From: FEN-1322 sp041663425
GTDB taxonomy: Bacteria > Omnitrophota > Gorgyraeia > 2-01-FULL-45-10
Direction of reading: 5' to 3'
DNA: 56,798 nt
NCBI GenBank assembly: GCA_041663425.1
Contig: JBAYMS010000006.1
Coordinates: 1 to 56,798 of the forward strand
Shown piece by piece: positions 17,194 through 27,042 of this stretch; the stretch's first letter is position 1; every line of letters begins with the position of its first letter. The position numbers and the translations under genes are program-made. The notes beneath the pieces were generated by a model that was not told the origin of the DNA, ran no database searches, and saw only the letters and a program-made list of their open reading frames with translations.

Positions 17194-18203
17194 AAAATAG
17201 CGTATTAGATATAAGTTGTAAGCAATCTTCTCCAGAACCCGCTAATCCTAAAGTTTCTATTATAATTCTTAATTGGAATGGAGCTGAAGATACTATTGAA
17301 TGTTTGAATTCGGTAGAGGGCTTAAGCTACCCGAATTACGATATTATAGTTGTCGATAATGGGTCTGTAGATGGATCGCGGGACCTTATAAAAAAAACAT
17401 GTCCACGCGTAACTGTTTTATCTTTAGGGGTTAATCTAGGTTACGCTGGTGGTAATAATGCGGGAATTAAATATGCTATGGATCATGGAGCTGACTATGT
17501 GCTCATTCTTAATAATGATACCGTCATAGATTCTTGCATAATTAATGAATTCATAAAAAGTTCTGAAAAGCATAAAACTGCCGGGATATTTGGCGCTAAA
17601 ATATACTACTATAATGATCCTGCGTGTATTTGGTTTGGCCGCGCAAAATGGAACGAAGATATATCCGATTTTAATTCTATTGATGATGGAAAAACCGATG
17701 CATGCCCTGAGGTTAACGATGTGCATGAGACAGACTATGTGTGTGGATGCGCGATGTTTATACGTGCAAGCCTTATTAAAAAGATAGGTTTGTTTGATGA
17801 GTCTTTTTTCTTATGCTGGGAAGAAACTGATTTTTGTGAGCGCGCTAAGAGAGCCGGATTGAAATGTTTATTTGTGCCAACTGCAAAAGTGTGGCATAAG
17901 ATAGCTGTTTCTTTCAAAGGCGAATCATCCCCTCAAAAAATATATTTCAATACACGAAACAAATTATTGTGGGCAAAAAGAAATTTATCGTTAAGGAAAA
18001 GATGGGCAGTATATCGTAGCGCTTTAAAAGAGCTGCTTCCGTCCTCATTCGAAAAAAATAACTTTTCATTTATTAAAAATATTTATTGGGATATATTAAG
18101 GATTAAAAAGAATCGCAACAGTCCTATTTTTAAAGCAAGGATATCGGGTATCAAAGATTTCGTATTCCGACGGTATGGCAATAAGGTGCAGGTAAAAATA
18201 TGA
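17190..18203 (+). CDS. Family 2 glycosyltransferase (rhamnosyltransferase-like)
   Basis: 337 residues. A GT-A domain starts at about 22 with VSIIILNWNGAEDTIECLNS, followed by IIVVDNGSVDGS and YVLILNNDT (DxD equivalent), then WEETDFCERAKRAG in the acceptor region. This pattern is that of the GT2 branch with many rhamnosyl- and N-acetylhexosaminyl-transferases. The gene overlaps the acetyltransferase stop by 4 bases (ATGA) and its own stop overlaps the next start. Codon choice is noticeably AT-rich, as in the acetyltransferase. Donor and acceptor are unknown. Confidence 0.87.
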   Translation: MKNSVLDISCKQSSPEPANPKVSIIILNWNGAEDTIECLNSVEGLSYPNYDIIVVDNGSVDGSRDLIKKTCPRVTVLSLGVNLGYAGGNNAGIKYAMDHGADYVLILNNDTVIDSCIINEFIKSSEKHKTAGIFGAKIYYYNDPACIWFGRAKWNEDISDFNSIDDGKTDACPEVNDVHETDYVCGCAMFIRASLIKKIGLFDESFFLCWEETDFCERAKRAGLKCLFVPTAKVWHKIAVSFKGESSPQKIYFNTRNKLLWAKRNLSLRKRWAVYRSALKELLPSSFEKNNFSFIKNIYWDILRIKKNRNSPIFKARISGIKDFVFRRYGNKVQVKI

Positions 18204-20632
18204 AAATTCTGTTAATTTCTGACTTCTTTCCGGATCCGCGGATACCTGGCGGTGCGTCTACGAGGGTGTATCATCTTGTCCGCGAGCTCGCCAAAGAGCA
18301 TAAGATAACATTGCTGACTACCAAATGGCCGGGTGTTTCTATCGATACGGATGTTGTAAAGGATATCTGCGAACGAATTATTTTTTATGAGTTTGCCGAA
18401 AAACCCGCATGCAAAAAATCAGTTTTAGATATTTTTGGTCATAAAAACAGAGAGCGGTTAAGTGAATTAAAGCATGTTCTTTTTGAAGAACCCCACATGG
18501 TTCAGGGTGTGAGAAGGCACGATCTGTCTTTTGAACGTGCATTGAGTAGCATACCGATAGAAGAATACGATCTTATACAGGTCGAGGATTCTTATATAGC
18601 GTATAGGCTTTTTGGCATCAAAAAGAAATATCCTCATATTCCTGTGGTCATAGATCTTCATAATGTAAATGCGCTTATGGAAAGACGCAACTATGAACAT
18701 GCCAAAGGGTGGCGCTGGAGGCTATATTCGTATCTGGAATGGCGCAAGATGATCCGTTATGAGGCAAAAGTATTCCGGACTTTTGATGTTTGCCTTACCT
18801 GCTCTGATGAAGATGCGAAGATAGGGCGGTCGATGGCGCCTAAGGGCAGATTTATTACTATACCAAATGGTGTTGACACCGATGTTTTTAAAAACAGGGG
18901 TAGCTCTGTCGAACCGCACTCTATGTTCTTTTTGGGAAGCAATTGGCCTCCAAATGTCGATGGCTTGTTATATTTTAATAAATATATATATCCTAATATT
19001 AAGCAAAGAATGCCCGATGTGAAATTTTATATCATAGGCAATTTTAAAGGCAATAAAGAGGTTGAATCAATCCAGGGCAATGGAACGATCCTGACAGGAT
19101 ACGTTAAAGATGTCCGCGACTGGATGGAGAAAAGCGCTGTGTCGATAGTGCCGCTTCGTATGGGCGGAGGCACGCGCTTAAAGATACTCGAGGCTTTGTC
19201 TATGGGTAAGGCAATAGTGTCCACATCCATGGGTGCTGAGGGGATAGAAGCTGTGAACGGGGAGAGCATTATCCTGGCTGATGAACCCCAAAAATTCGCT
19301 GATGCTGTTGTGAGATTGCTGGAGAATGATATTGAGCGCCGGAAGCTGGAACGGGGCGGCAGGAAATTGGCCGAAGAGAAATATGACTGGAAGGTTGTAG
19401 GGCGCATGCTTAATCAGGCTTATTCTGTCCTGCGTCACGATGCCAAAAAGGTCCTATATGTTCTCGACATTTTCCCCGCTATATCTGAAACGTTTATATT
19501 GAATGAAATGCTGGAGCTGGAGAGAAAAGGTTTTGAAATCACAATATTCGCTAGAAAAAAAGAGGATTCAACCCCTCACAAACTTATAGAAAACTTGAAG
19601 GCGAAAGTGATTTACTTGCCGGATGCGCATGGTATTAATGCCAGAGATCTGATCTTTTCTCATGCCAGAATGCTGGCCCGCAAGCCTTTAATTTATTTAA
19701 AGACCGCTATGTTTGCGATGAAGCGAAGAGACAAAGGATTGTTCTGGTTTTTTAATGTTTCATGTTTATATGCCGATATGGCCTTAAAGTATGATTTCTC
19801 GCACATACACTCTCACTTTGCTTCGATGGCATCGTGTTATGCAATGTTTATTTCAAAGCTAACCAATAGGCCTTTTGCTTTCACCATCCATGGTTGGTAC
19901 GATCTTTATGAGGCGCCGCCTGCTGATATGGCCGACAGGGCTGACGCTGCCATGAAAGTTATTACTATTTCCGAATACAATAAAAAATATTTAGTCGAAA
20001 AATTTTGTATACCTGCTGAAAAAATCGCGGTAGTGCATTGCGGAGTGGATCTCGATTTTTTTGCTGCCATACAGCGTAATGTAAAATCAGAAAAAATAAT
20101 TCTTTCCGTTGCCCGTCTTCATCCCGTGAAACGACTGGATACTCTGGTGAAAGCTTGCGGACGGCTGAGTAGGGGAATGAGCGATTTTAAATGTGTTATA
20201 GTGGGTGATGGAGAAGAACGTAAGAAGCTTGAGAGTCTGATCGTCGGTCTGGGGCTCAGCGATCGTATCCATCTAGTCGGGACGAAACGCCTGGAAGAGG
20301 TGAGGGAGCTTTATCGTAGTACGGCCGTATATGTATTGCCGTCCGAACATGAAACTATGGGCGTTACGACTATGGAAGCTATGGCCTCGGGTGTTCCGGT
20401 CGTTTCTACAAAAATATATGGGATACCTGAACTTGTCGATGATGGAGTTAACGGGTTATTGATAAAACCCGGTGACGATGAGAGCCTGGCGCGTTATTTG
20501 AAAGAGCTGATTGAAAATGATTCCAAAAGCATGCAGTTCGGTAAAAATGGTAGAAGTAAGATAGAAAAAGAATTTAACTTAAAATACGAAGTGGATAAAC
20601 TTGTCAGGATATGGTCAGATGGAAAAAATTAG
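18200..20632 (+). CDS. Tandem fusion of two GT4 glycosyltransferases
   Basis: 810 residues holding two complete GT-B enzymes. The first (1-410) opens with LLISDFFPDPRIPGGASTRV and ends with the nucleotide-binding part GGGTRLKILEALSMGKAIVS. The second (about 412-810) opens with VLYVLDIFPAISETFILNEM and contains ILSVARLHPVKRLDTLVKAC and EHETMGVTTMEAMASGVPVV, the GT4 EX7E motif. Separate GT4 proteins are about 370-420 residues, so this is a true two-enzyme chain that could add two successive sugars. It overlaps both neighbours by a few bases. No frame break is seen at the joint. Confidence 0.9.
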   Translation: MKILLISDFFPDPRIPGGASTRVYHLVRELAKEHKITLLTTKWPGVSIDTDVVKDICERIIFYEFAEKPACKKSVLDIFGHKNRERLSELKHVLFEEPHMVQGVRRHDLSFERALSSIPIEEYDLIQVEDSYIAYRLFGIKKKYPHIPVVIDLHNVNALMERRNYEHAKGWRWRLYSYLEWRKMIRYEAKVFRTFDVCLTCSDEDAKIGRSMAPKGRFITIPNGVDTDVFKNRGSSVEPHSMFFLGSNWPPNVDGLLYFNKYIYPNIKQRMPDVKFYIIGNFKGNKEVESIQGNGTILTGYVKDVRDWMEKSAVSIVPLRMGGGTRLKILEALSMGKAIVSTSMGAEGIEAVNGESIILADEPQKFADAVVRLLENDIERRKLERGGRKLAEEKYDWKVVGRMLNQAYSVLRHDAKKVLYVLDIFPAISETFILNEMLELERKGFEITIFARKKEDSTPHKLIENLKAKVIYLPDAHGINARDLIFSHARMLARKPLIYLKTAMFAMKRRDKGLFWFFNVSCLYADMALKYDFSHIHSHFASMASCYAMFISKLTNRPFAFTIHGWYDLYEAPPADMADRADAAMKVITISEYNKKYLVEKFCIPAEKIAVVHCGVDLDFFAAIQRNVKSEKIILSVARLHPVKRLDTLVKACGRLSRGMSDFKCVIVGDGEERKKLESLIVGLGLSDRIHLVGTKRLEEVRELYRSTAVYVLPSEHETMGVTTMEAMASGVPVVSTKIYGIPELVDDGVNGLLIKPGDDESLARYLKELIENDSKSMQFGKNGRSKIEKEFNLKYEVDKLVRIWSDGKN

Positions 20633-21527
20633 CGTTATAATCCCGGCATATAATTCAGCAAAGTATCTGGCGGAAGCGCTCGATTCTGTTTCTGCGCAGA
20701 CGTATCCTGTTTTTGAAACCATAGTGGTTGATGATGGTTCTACGGACAATACGGCTGATATTATTAAAAAATATCCCGTTGTCTGCGTTTCGCAGAAGAA
20801 CAAAGGGCCGGCGGCAGCCAGGAACGCAGGCCTCAAGATCGCCAAGGGTGATTATATTGCTTTTCTTGATAGTGATGATATGTGGTCTTCCGACAAGACG
20901 GAAAAGCAGATGAGACTTTTTAACGATCCGTCCTGTGTTATGGTCTACTCCGACATGAGCCATAGTAAAGATGGCGTGCTTATTTATAAGTCTTATCTTA
21001 AAGAGAAGAGGTATGGCTATGTGGGGTCAGGCAGGGTTTACGAAGATCTCTTAAAAGAGAATTTTATTTTTACACCTACAGTTATTGTTAAAAAAGATGT
21101 ATTCCGAAAAGTAGGTTATTTTGACGAGAACTACAAAGTTTGTGAGGATTATAAGATGTGGCTTGGTATTGCCCGGGCTAATAGCATAGGCTTCCTGGAT
21201 GAACCGCTTGTCATGAGAAGAAGGCATGGCGGGAATATTACGGGCGATAAATTTTTATATATATCATCGGGAATAAAACTTTTTAATGAGCTGCTGGAGA
21301 GCGGTAATGCATGCACAAAGAGAGTGGTAGTAAGTGAATTAAATAAAAGATTTTTCGATATGGGATACTATTATTGGTCTGAAAAAGATATGGGGATGGC
21401 AAGGGAGAATTTTCTGAAGGCTATGAGATACCCGAAAAATTGCGTCAAATCATTCCTTTACGTCATAGCGAGTTTTTTGCCGCTTTCAATACTTGATACG
21501 GCGAGAGGGCTGAAAAAATGTCTTTAG
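20619..21527 (+). CDS. Family 2 glycosyltransferase
   Basis: 302 residues from ATG 20619; an earlier in-frame TTG at 20601 would only lengthen the overlap with the previous gene. GT-A hallmarks are ISVIIPAYNSAKYLAEALDS, VVDDGSTDNT and AFLDSDDMW, with VCEDYKMWL in the acceptor-side domain. It is a close tandem paralogue of the next gene (shared GPAAARN..G block and DSDDMW). It transfers a sugar in polysaccharide assembly at the inner membrane's cytoplasmic face. Substrate unknown. Confidence 0.9.
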   Translation: MEKISVIIPAYNSAKYLAEALDSVSAQTYPVFETIVVDDGSTDNTADIIKKYPVVCVSQKNKGPAAARNAGLKIAKGDYIAFLDSDDMWSSDKTEKQMRLFNDPSCVMVYSDMSHSKDGVLIYKSYLKEKRYGYVGSGRVYEDLLKENFIFTPTVIVKKDVFRKVGYFDENYKVCEDYKMWLGIARANSIGFLDEPLVMRRRHGGNITGDKFLYISSGIKLFNELLESGNACTKRVVVSELNKRFFDMGYYYWSEKDMGMARENFLKAMRYPKNCVKSFLYVIASFLPLSILDTARGLKKCL

Positions 21528-22351
21528 TAAGCGTTGTGATACCTACTTATAATTCATCACAGTTTATCGCTGAGGCCATAGACTCAGTATTGTGTCAGAC
21601 ATATCCTGAGATCGAGGTAGTCGTAGTCGATGACGGTTCGTCTGATGATACGATTAGTGTGCTCGATGCGTATGCGAAAAATAATCAGAATAAAATAAGG
21701 TATTTTTCTCAAAAGAATTCAGGACCTGCCGCTGCGAGAAATAAAGGGATAGGGGAAGCGAAGGGTGAGTTCATAGCGTTCCTTGACAGTGATGATATGT
21801 GGTTTCCGGAAAAGATCGCTAAGCAGATGAAGAAATTTACCGAAGATCCGGAGCTCGGTCTTGTGCACACGTCCAGGGTTAAACTAAATCCGGATGGTTC
21901 TGTCGAGCCGTCCAAAACTCAAAAAAATCATGAGGGATGGGTCTTTGAAAACCTTTTGATGAGAAATTTTATCTGCACGTCATCTGTTTTGGTCAAAAAG
22001 GAATCTCTGTTAAGCGCAGGCCTATTTGATGAGAGCAGCAATATAAGCGAAGATTATGATCTCTGGCTCAGGCTTTCTCAAAAATACAGGTGCGGGTATG
22101 TGGGCGAAGCTTTGGTTGAATACAGGTTGATCCCAAAAAGCCATTCACGCCTTGACCTGAATATTTCACGCGACAGAGAGCTTGCAGCATTCTTTAAATC
22201 GCTTAAAAATTACACCGGTGACCGCGATGCTCTTACTAAGAAAAAGTTGCAGGACCTTGCATTTAGAATGACAGATACGTTTTTCTATAATAAAAACTAT
22301 AAACAGGCTGCGCTTTCTATGTTCGAGGCGCTAAAGGCGTCGTTTTTATGA
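21518..22351 (+). CDS. Family 2 glycosyltransferase, paralogue of the upstream gene
   Basis: 277 residues. VSVVIPTYNSSQFIAEAIDS, VVDDGSSDDT, AFLDSDDMWFPEKI and SEDYDLWLRLSQKY place it in GT2. Domain order and many motifs match the gene at 20619-21527, so the pair arose by tandem duplication and then diverged. It overlaps that gene by 10 bases and the ligase/polymerase gene by 4, implying one coupled translation unit. Confidence 0.9.
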   Translation: MSLVSVVIPTYNSSQFIAEAIDSVLCQTYPEIEVVVVDDGSSDDTISVLDAYAKNNQNKIRYFSQKNSGPAAARNKGIGEAKGEFIAFLDSDDMWFPEKIAKQMKKFTEDPELGLVHTSRVKLNPDGSVEPSKTQKNHEGWVFENLLMRNFICTSSVLVKKESLLSAGLFDESSNISEDYDLWLRLSQKYRCGYVGEALVEYRLIPKSHSRLDLNISRDRELAAFFKSLKNYTGDRDALTKKKLQDLAFRMTDTFFYNKNYKQAALSMFEALKASFL

Positions 22352-23628
22352 GAATTCTCTTATTCGGACTAATTACGGTATTTGCTATTTTTGGCAGTTT
22401 TAGGAAGCCGAAGATAGGGTTGTTTTATTTTCTCTTCTTATTGTTTTGGCGGGATGGGTATCTTCTTGAGTATCTTCCTCAAATATATCAGGAATGGCAT
22501 ATTCCGTTAATCATGGGATGGGTGGTGCTTTTGTCATGGCTTGCATATATCGTTCCAAGCGGTGGAAAAGTCTGTGTTCCTAGGGAGATCGTGATTTTGG
22601 CGGTACTTGCGCTAGTAATATTTTTCTCAAGATATATGATCCCTGGATTGCAGAACGCGATCTATGTATTTGATGAATATATACGAATGTTAATTCTTGT
22701 GTTTCTGATCGTGAATATCATTAAGACAGAAGCTGATATAAAGCAAATTTCCTTTTTGGTTATGATCCTTACCCTCCTCCTAGTATTATATGCTTATTAC
22801 AGATATAAAACAGAGTGGCTTGAGATAGCGGTGCCCAGCGTTTATTATGTTGATAGGAATTTCTTTGCGGAATCTATTGTAGCGGTTATACCCATAGCAT
22901 TCGCATTCTACGAAACCGTTGTAGAAAAGTTTAAAAAATACGCATTTCTTCTAATGACTGTAGCACTTGCAGGCGGAGTCATCCTGACATATTCTCGTGG
23001 TGGATTGCTGGCACTGATCATAGTTTTGTTTTTTATTTTCTTAAGTTCAAAAAAGAAGATGCATATAATTGCGATAGGGCTTGTCTCTCTGGCGCTTTTA
23101 CTGCCGCATATAGGTCAAAAGTATATAGATCGTGTAGATACGGTAAAGGAGTTCGAGCAGGACAACTCCGCTATGCAGAGGATAACAACGTGGACGGCAA
23201 GCATAGAGATGATAAAAAAGAATCCTGTTTTTGGCGTGGGTGCCGGAAACTTTAACGATACTTTTATCAATTATGTTCCGGAGGAGTATTTAAAATATGC
23301 CGGTGAACGTCGAAGTATCCACAACATGTTCCTGCAGATATTTTGTGAAACCGGATTTGTGGGTGGCGGTTTATTTATACTAGTTATTATCAGTTCATTT
23401 ATAAGTTTGTATTTGATAAATAGAAAGAATAAAAGGCTGTCTCCGGAGCGGCGGCTGGATTTGACTATTCCGAATTCTTTTGGTATAAGCCTTATTGGTT
23501 TTTGCGGGGCAGGTTTTTTCTTACCGGGAGCTTACTATAGCTACATATATATAATTTTTGCTCTTATTATGGCCGCCAAGAATATTTATTCAAAAGCCAT
23601 AAGTGAAGCGGAGCTGGCAAATGGATAA
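22348..23628 (+). CDS. O-antigen ligase/polymerase family protein (Wzy/WaaL type)
   Basis: 426 residues with about 11 membrane helices. Family landmarks are YSRGGLLALIIV in the middle and the large periplasmic loop with FGVGAGNFNDTFINYVPEE and RRSIHNMFLQIFCETGFVGG. Such proteins polymerise or ligate lipid-linked oligosaccharides in the periplasm. The N-terminal part (KPKIGLFYFLFLLFWRDGYL) recalls the exosortase-associated putative O-glycosylation ligases. In this locus it could join polymer units, or glycosylate PEP-CTERM proteins. Which of the two cannot be settled from sequence. Confidence 0.85.
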   Translation: MRILLFGLITVFAIFGSFRKPKIGLFYFLFLLFWRDGYLLEYLPQIYQEWHIPLIMGWVVLLSWLAYIVPSGGKVCVPREIVILAVLALVIFFSRYMIPGLQNAIYVFDEYIRMLILVFLIVNIIKTEADIKQISFLVMILTLLLVLYAYYRYKTEWLEIAVPSVYYVDRNFFAESIVAVIPIAFAFYETVVEKFKKYAFLLMTVALAGGVILTYSRGGLLALIIVLFFIFLSSKKKMHIIAIGLVSLALLLPHIGQKYIDRVDTVKEFEQDNSAMQRITTWTASIEMIKKNPVFGVGAGNFNDTFINYVPEEYLKYAGERRSIHNMFLQIFCETGFVGGGLFILVIISSFISLYLINRKNKRLSPERRLDLTIPNSFGISLIGFCGAGFFLPGAYYSYIYIIFALIMAAKNIYSKAISEAELANG

Positions 23629-24736
23629 TAGCCGGAAAATCAAAGTAATGCATGTTATGTTGAGCCTTGAATTTGGCGGAGCGGAGAAGGTGGCTGTAAA
23701 TCTCATCAATTCGCTTCAGGGCGACAGATTTGAATTTTCGGTATGCGTGCTGGATAGGATGGGTAAGCTTCAGGAGCAATTAAACAGCGAGGTTAAAGTC
23801 AGATGTTTGGAGCGGAGAAAAGGCATTGATTTTACGCTCCCGATCCGATTTAGGAATATCATAAAAGAATTTTCTCCTGAAATCATACATTTTCACAACG
23901 TCACCCCATTTTTTTACGGCACTATAGGGGCAAGATTGGCCGGTGTGAAAAATATCGTGCTCACACAGCATGGCTCTATGGGTAAAAGCAAGCGCATGGG
24001 GTTTGCATTGCAAGTCCTATCTCGATTCGCATCTAAGGCGGTGGCGGTATCGCAAAATACACGTGATTATTTAATGCAGCTATATAAAATAGATCCGGCT
24101 AAGATCGTAACGATCGAGAACGGTGTGGACGAGAGGGTAAATGCAAAAAATCAGGCCAAAAGATCTGAGATGCGTTCTCGTTTAGGCATAAAAAACGAAT
24201 TTGTCATAGGAAGCGTGGCACGCTTGTCTCCGGAAAAAGATCATGCGACTTTATTCCGCGCTTTTGCCGAAGTGGATAAGCGAATTAAGCAGGTAAAACT
24301 TGTCGTAGTTGGTGATGGCAGCTTAAAAGAAGAGTTGATGAACCTGTCGAGAGAGCTTGGTATTGAGAAAGATGTAATTTTTGCAGGCGCTCAGAGCGAC
24401 ATCCCATCATTTCTAAATACTTTCGATTTGTTCGTTATGTCGTCTTATCGCGAGGGGATGCCGCTTACGATACTTGAAGCTATGGCTGTGGAATTGCCGG
24501 TCGTGGCGACTGACGTGGGCGATATACGCAAGATGCTGAAAGACGGAGAGACTGGACTTTTAGTGCCTCCAAGAGACCCTATGGCGATCGCTGACGCCGT
24601 GATAAAGATCTTAAGTGATGAGAAGATGCGGGATGAAATGGGTAAGGGCGGAAGAAGGCGCATGGAAGAGAAGTTTGGCCTTAATGTCATGTCGGAAAAA
24701 TACGCAGAACTATATACGGAGCTGGTGAAGAAATGA
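23621..24736 (+). CDS. Family 4 glycosyltransferase
   Basis: 371 residues from ATG 23621, which has a CGGAG site 7 bases upstream; a GTG at 23603 lies deep in the previous gene. VMHVMLSLEFGGAEKVAVNL is the typical GT4 N-terminus. IGSVARLSPEKDHATLFRAF and SSYREGMPLTILEAMAVELP (EX7E) mark the donor-binding half. The type resembles sugar transferases seen in exosortase/PEP-CTERM polysaccharide loci. It overlaps both neighbours by a few bases. Confidence 0.9.
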   Translation: MDNSRKIKVMHVMLSLEFGGAEKVAVNLINSLQGDRFEFSVCVLDRMGKLQEQLNSEVKVRCLERRKGIDFTLPIRFRNIIKEFSPEIIHFHNVTPFFYGTIGARLAGVKNIVLTQHGSMGKSKRMGFALQVLSRFASKAVAVSQNTRDYLMQLYKIDPAKIVTIENGVDERVNAKNQAKRSEMRSRLGIKNEFVIGSVARLSPEKDHATLFRAFAEVDKRIKQVKLVVVGDGSLKEELMNLSRELGIEKDVIFAGAQSDIPSFLNTFDLFVMSSYREGMPLTILEAMAVELPVVATDVGDIRKMLKDGETGLLVPPRDPMAIADAVIKILSDEKMRDEMGKGGRRRMEEKFGLNVMSEKYAELYTELVKK

Positions 24737-27042
24737 AAGTACTTGTATACACAACTTTATTTCCAAATAGCAAGATGCCGAACCATGGTGTTTTTGTTAA
24801 GGCGAGGATTTTGCAGCTGGCAAAACTCTGCGATATAAGGGTCGTGGCGCCGGTGCCATATTTTCCGCATATAAATATAAGTAAGAAATGGTATGCGTTT
24901 AGTCAGGTTCCTGCGGAGGAAGTAATTGATGGACTGAAAGTTTATCATCCGCGTTATTTTATAACGCCCAAAATATTCAGATCTCTTTACGGGGTTTTTA
25001 TGTTTATAAGCACAATCAATTTCGTAAAAAAAATTAAAAAGGATTTCAATTTCGATCTTATAGATGCTCATTTTGTATATCCGGACGGTCTTGCCGCGGT
25101 TATGACCGGCAAATGTCTCGGAACGAAAGTGATGGTTACGGCTAGAGGGACAGATATAAATTGGTATACCAAGTTCAGGATGATACGACCTCTTGTCAGA
25201 TATGTTCTTAAAAACGCTGCACACATTGTTTCGGTGAGTTCATACCTTAAGCAAATAATGCTTGGTCTTGGGATAGATGAAGATAAAATATCGGTTATTC
25301 CAAACGGTGTGGATACGAAAAAATTATTTCCTATTCCGAGAGAGCAGGCCAGGGCGTTGCTGGGCCTTCCTACAGATAAAAAGATAATATTATCGCTGGG
25401 GCTTTTGATTGAGAGAAAAGGATTTCACTATTTAATAGATGCATTAAATTTATTAAGGGAGAAGGACGCCGTGCTTTATGTTATAGGCGAGGGTGAGTGG
25501 CGGGATAAGCTGACTGGCCTTATTAAAAAACTGCATCTGGAAAACAGAGTTAATCTTGTCGGAGAAAAAACGCATAGTGAACTTTATAAATGGTATTCTG
25601 CGGCGGATCTTTTCTGTCTTACAAGTTTACGCGAGGGACGGCCTAATGTAGTTCTGGAATCACTTGCGTGCGGAACGCCGGTATTGAGCATGGATAAGTG
25701 GGGGTTGTCTGAGATAGTGACGAGCGGCGCAGGCGCTTTGATCGATTCATATGAGCCGCACTTTATCGCGCAAAAAATAGACGAATTACTGAAAAAGCAA
25801 TGGAACCGGAATGCTATTGCTGCCACCATTTCGAGTTTAGATTGGGAAAAGACGTCCAAAGATGTTGCGGGGTTATTTAATAAAATTATATCAAAACAAG
25901 ACGTTTTGTTTTTCTCTTCAGATGACTGGAATAGCGGACTTAAAACCAGCAAGTATCATCTGGCTACGAGGCTGGCGAGAGACAACAGGGTATTTTTTAT
26001 AAACTCAATCGGATTGAGGACACCTTCAGTTTCAGCGAGCGATACAAAACGAATTTTTAAAAAACTGGCAGGATTTTTTAGAGGTGTTACAAAGGTGGGG
26101 GAAAATCTTTTTGTTTATACGCCCATAGCTATACCTTTTCAGGGGATTGGCGGTGTCAGGTTTTTAAATAATTTCATAATAACCCTGCAAATTAAATGCA
26201 TAATGGCGAAATTTGGGGTTAAGCGTCCAGACATATGGACGTTCCTTCCGAATTCACTGGGAGTGGTGAATAAGATCCCCAAGCGTAAACTTATATATTA
26301 CTGCGTAGATGAAATGAGCGCTTTTAAAGGAGTCCCCTCGGGTGTAATAAGTAAGCTGGATGAGGCGCTGACAAAAAAAGCGGATGCGGTATTTGCTGTA
26401 TCAAAGACACTATACGAGAAGAAACTCGCTTTAAATAAGAACGCATTTTACTCGCCTCACGGTGTTGATTTTGAGCTATTCAATAAGGCGATTACAGAGC
26501 AAACGGTCGATAAACCAAAAGACATATCCGATATAACCGGGCCGATCATAGGTTTCTACGGACTAATATCATCCGATTGGATTGACTATGATCTTGTGAA
26601 ATTCATTGCCGATAAAAAACCTGATTGGTCATTTGTTTTTGTGGGGAAAATAGACGTACTTAAAGATGCTCCTCCGAAAGCAAAAAATATACACTATTTA
26701 CCGGTGAAGCCATACGAGGAGCTGTATAAATATAGCCGTTTCTTCGATGTGGCAATGCTGCCATTTAATTTAAACGAGCTTACTATGAATTCGCACCCAT
26801 TGAAAATACTGGAATATTTGTCTGCGGGCAAACCCGTGGTTTCTATAGCTATTCCGGAGGCTGTAAAATACGAAAACGTTATTGAAATAGCGAAAGATCG
26901 TGAAGATTTTTTGACGAAGATAGAAAAATGTCTAAAAAATAATATTAAAACCATGGTCGATGATAGGGTTAATTTTGCATCGCTCAATTCGTGGGAGAAG
27001 AGGTTCAGTGAAATACAGAAAACTATTAATAATCATAATTAG
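24733..27042 (+). CDS. Fusion of a GT4 glycosyltransferase and a TuaH-like GT-B domain
   Basis: 769 residues. The first enzyme (1-385) has VLVYTTLFPNSKMPNHGVFV, VIPNGVDTKKLFPIP, LSLGLLIERKGFHYLIDALN and TSLREGRPNVVLESLACGTP. The second (about 390-769) starts with VLFFSSDDWNSGLKTSKYHL and contains KLIYYCVDEMSAFKGVP, FYSPHGVDFELFNKA and HPLKILEYLSAGKPVVSIAI. It is a divergent GT-B domain resembling TuaH-like transferases. This is the second double glycosyltransferase of the operon, so enzyme fusion seems to be a local habit. It overlaps both neighbours. Confidence 0.87.
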   Translation: MKVLVYTTLFPNSKMPNHGVFVKARILQLAKLCDIRVVAPVPYFPHINISKKWYAFSQVPAEEVIDGLKVYHPRYFITPKIFRSLYGVFMFISTINFVKKIKKDFNFDLIDAHFVYPDGLAAVMTGKCLGTKVMVTARGTDINWYTKFRMIRPLVRYVLKNAAHIVSVSSYLKQIMLGLGIDEDKISVIPNGVDTKKLFPIPREQARALLGLPTDKKIILSLGLLIERKGFHYLIDALNLLREKDAVLYVIGEGEWRDKLTGLIKKLHLENRVNLVGEKTHSELYKWYSAADLFCLTSLREGRPNVVLESLACGTPVLSMDKWGLSEIVTSGAGALIDSYEPHFIAQKIDELLKKQWNRNAIAATISSLDWEKTSKDVAGLFNKIISKQDVLFFSSDDWNSGLKTSKYHLATRLARDNRVFFINSIGLRTPSVSASDTKRIFKKLAGFFRGVTKVGENLFVYTPIAIPFQGIGGVRFLNNFIITLQIKCIMAKFGVKRPDIWTFLPNSLGVVNKIPKRKLIYYCVDEMSAFKGVPSGVISKLDEALTKKADAVFAVSKTLYEKKLALNKNAFYSPHGVDFELFNKAITEQTVDKPKDISDITGPIIGFYGLISSDWIDYDLVKFIADKKPDWSFVFVGKIDVLKDAPPKAKNIHYLPVKPYEELYKYSRFFDVAMLPFNLNELTMNSHPLKILEYLSAGKPVVSIAIPEAVKYENVIEIAKDREDFLTKIEKCLKNNIKTMVDDRVNFASLNSWEKRFSEIQKTINNHN

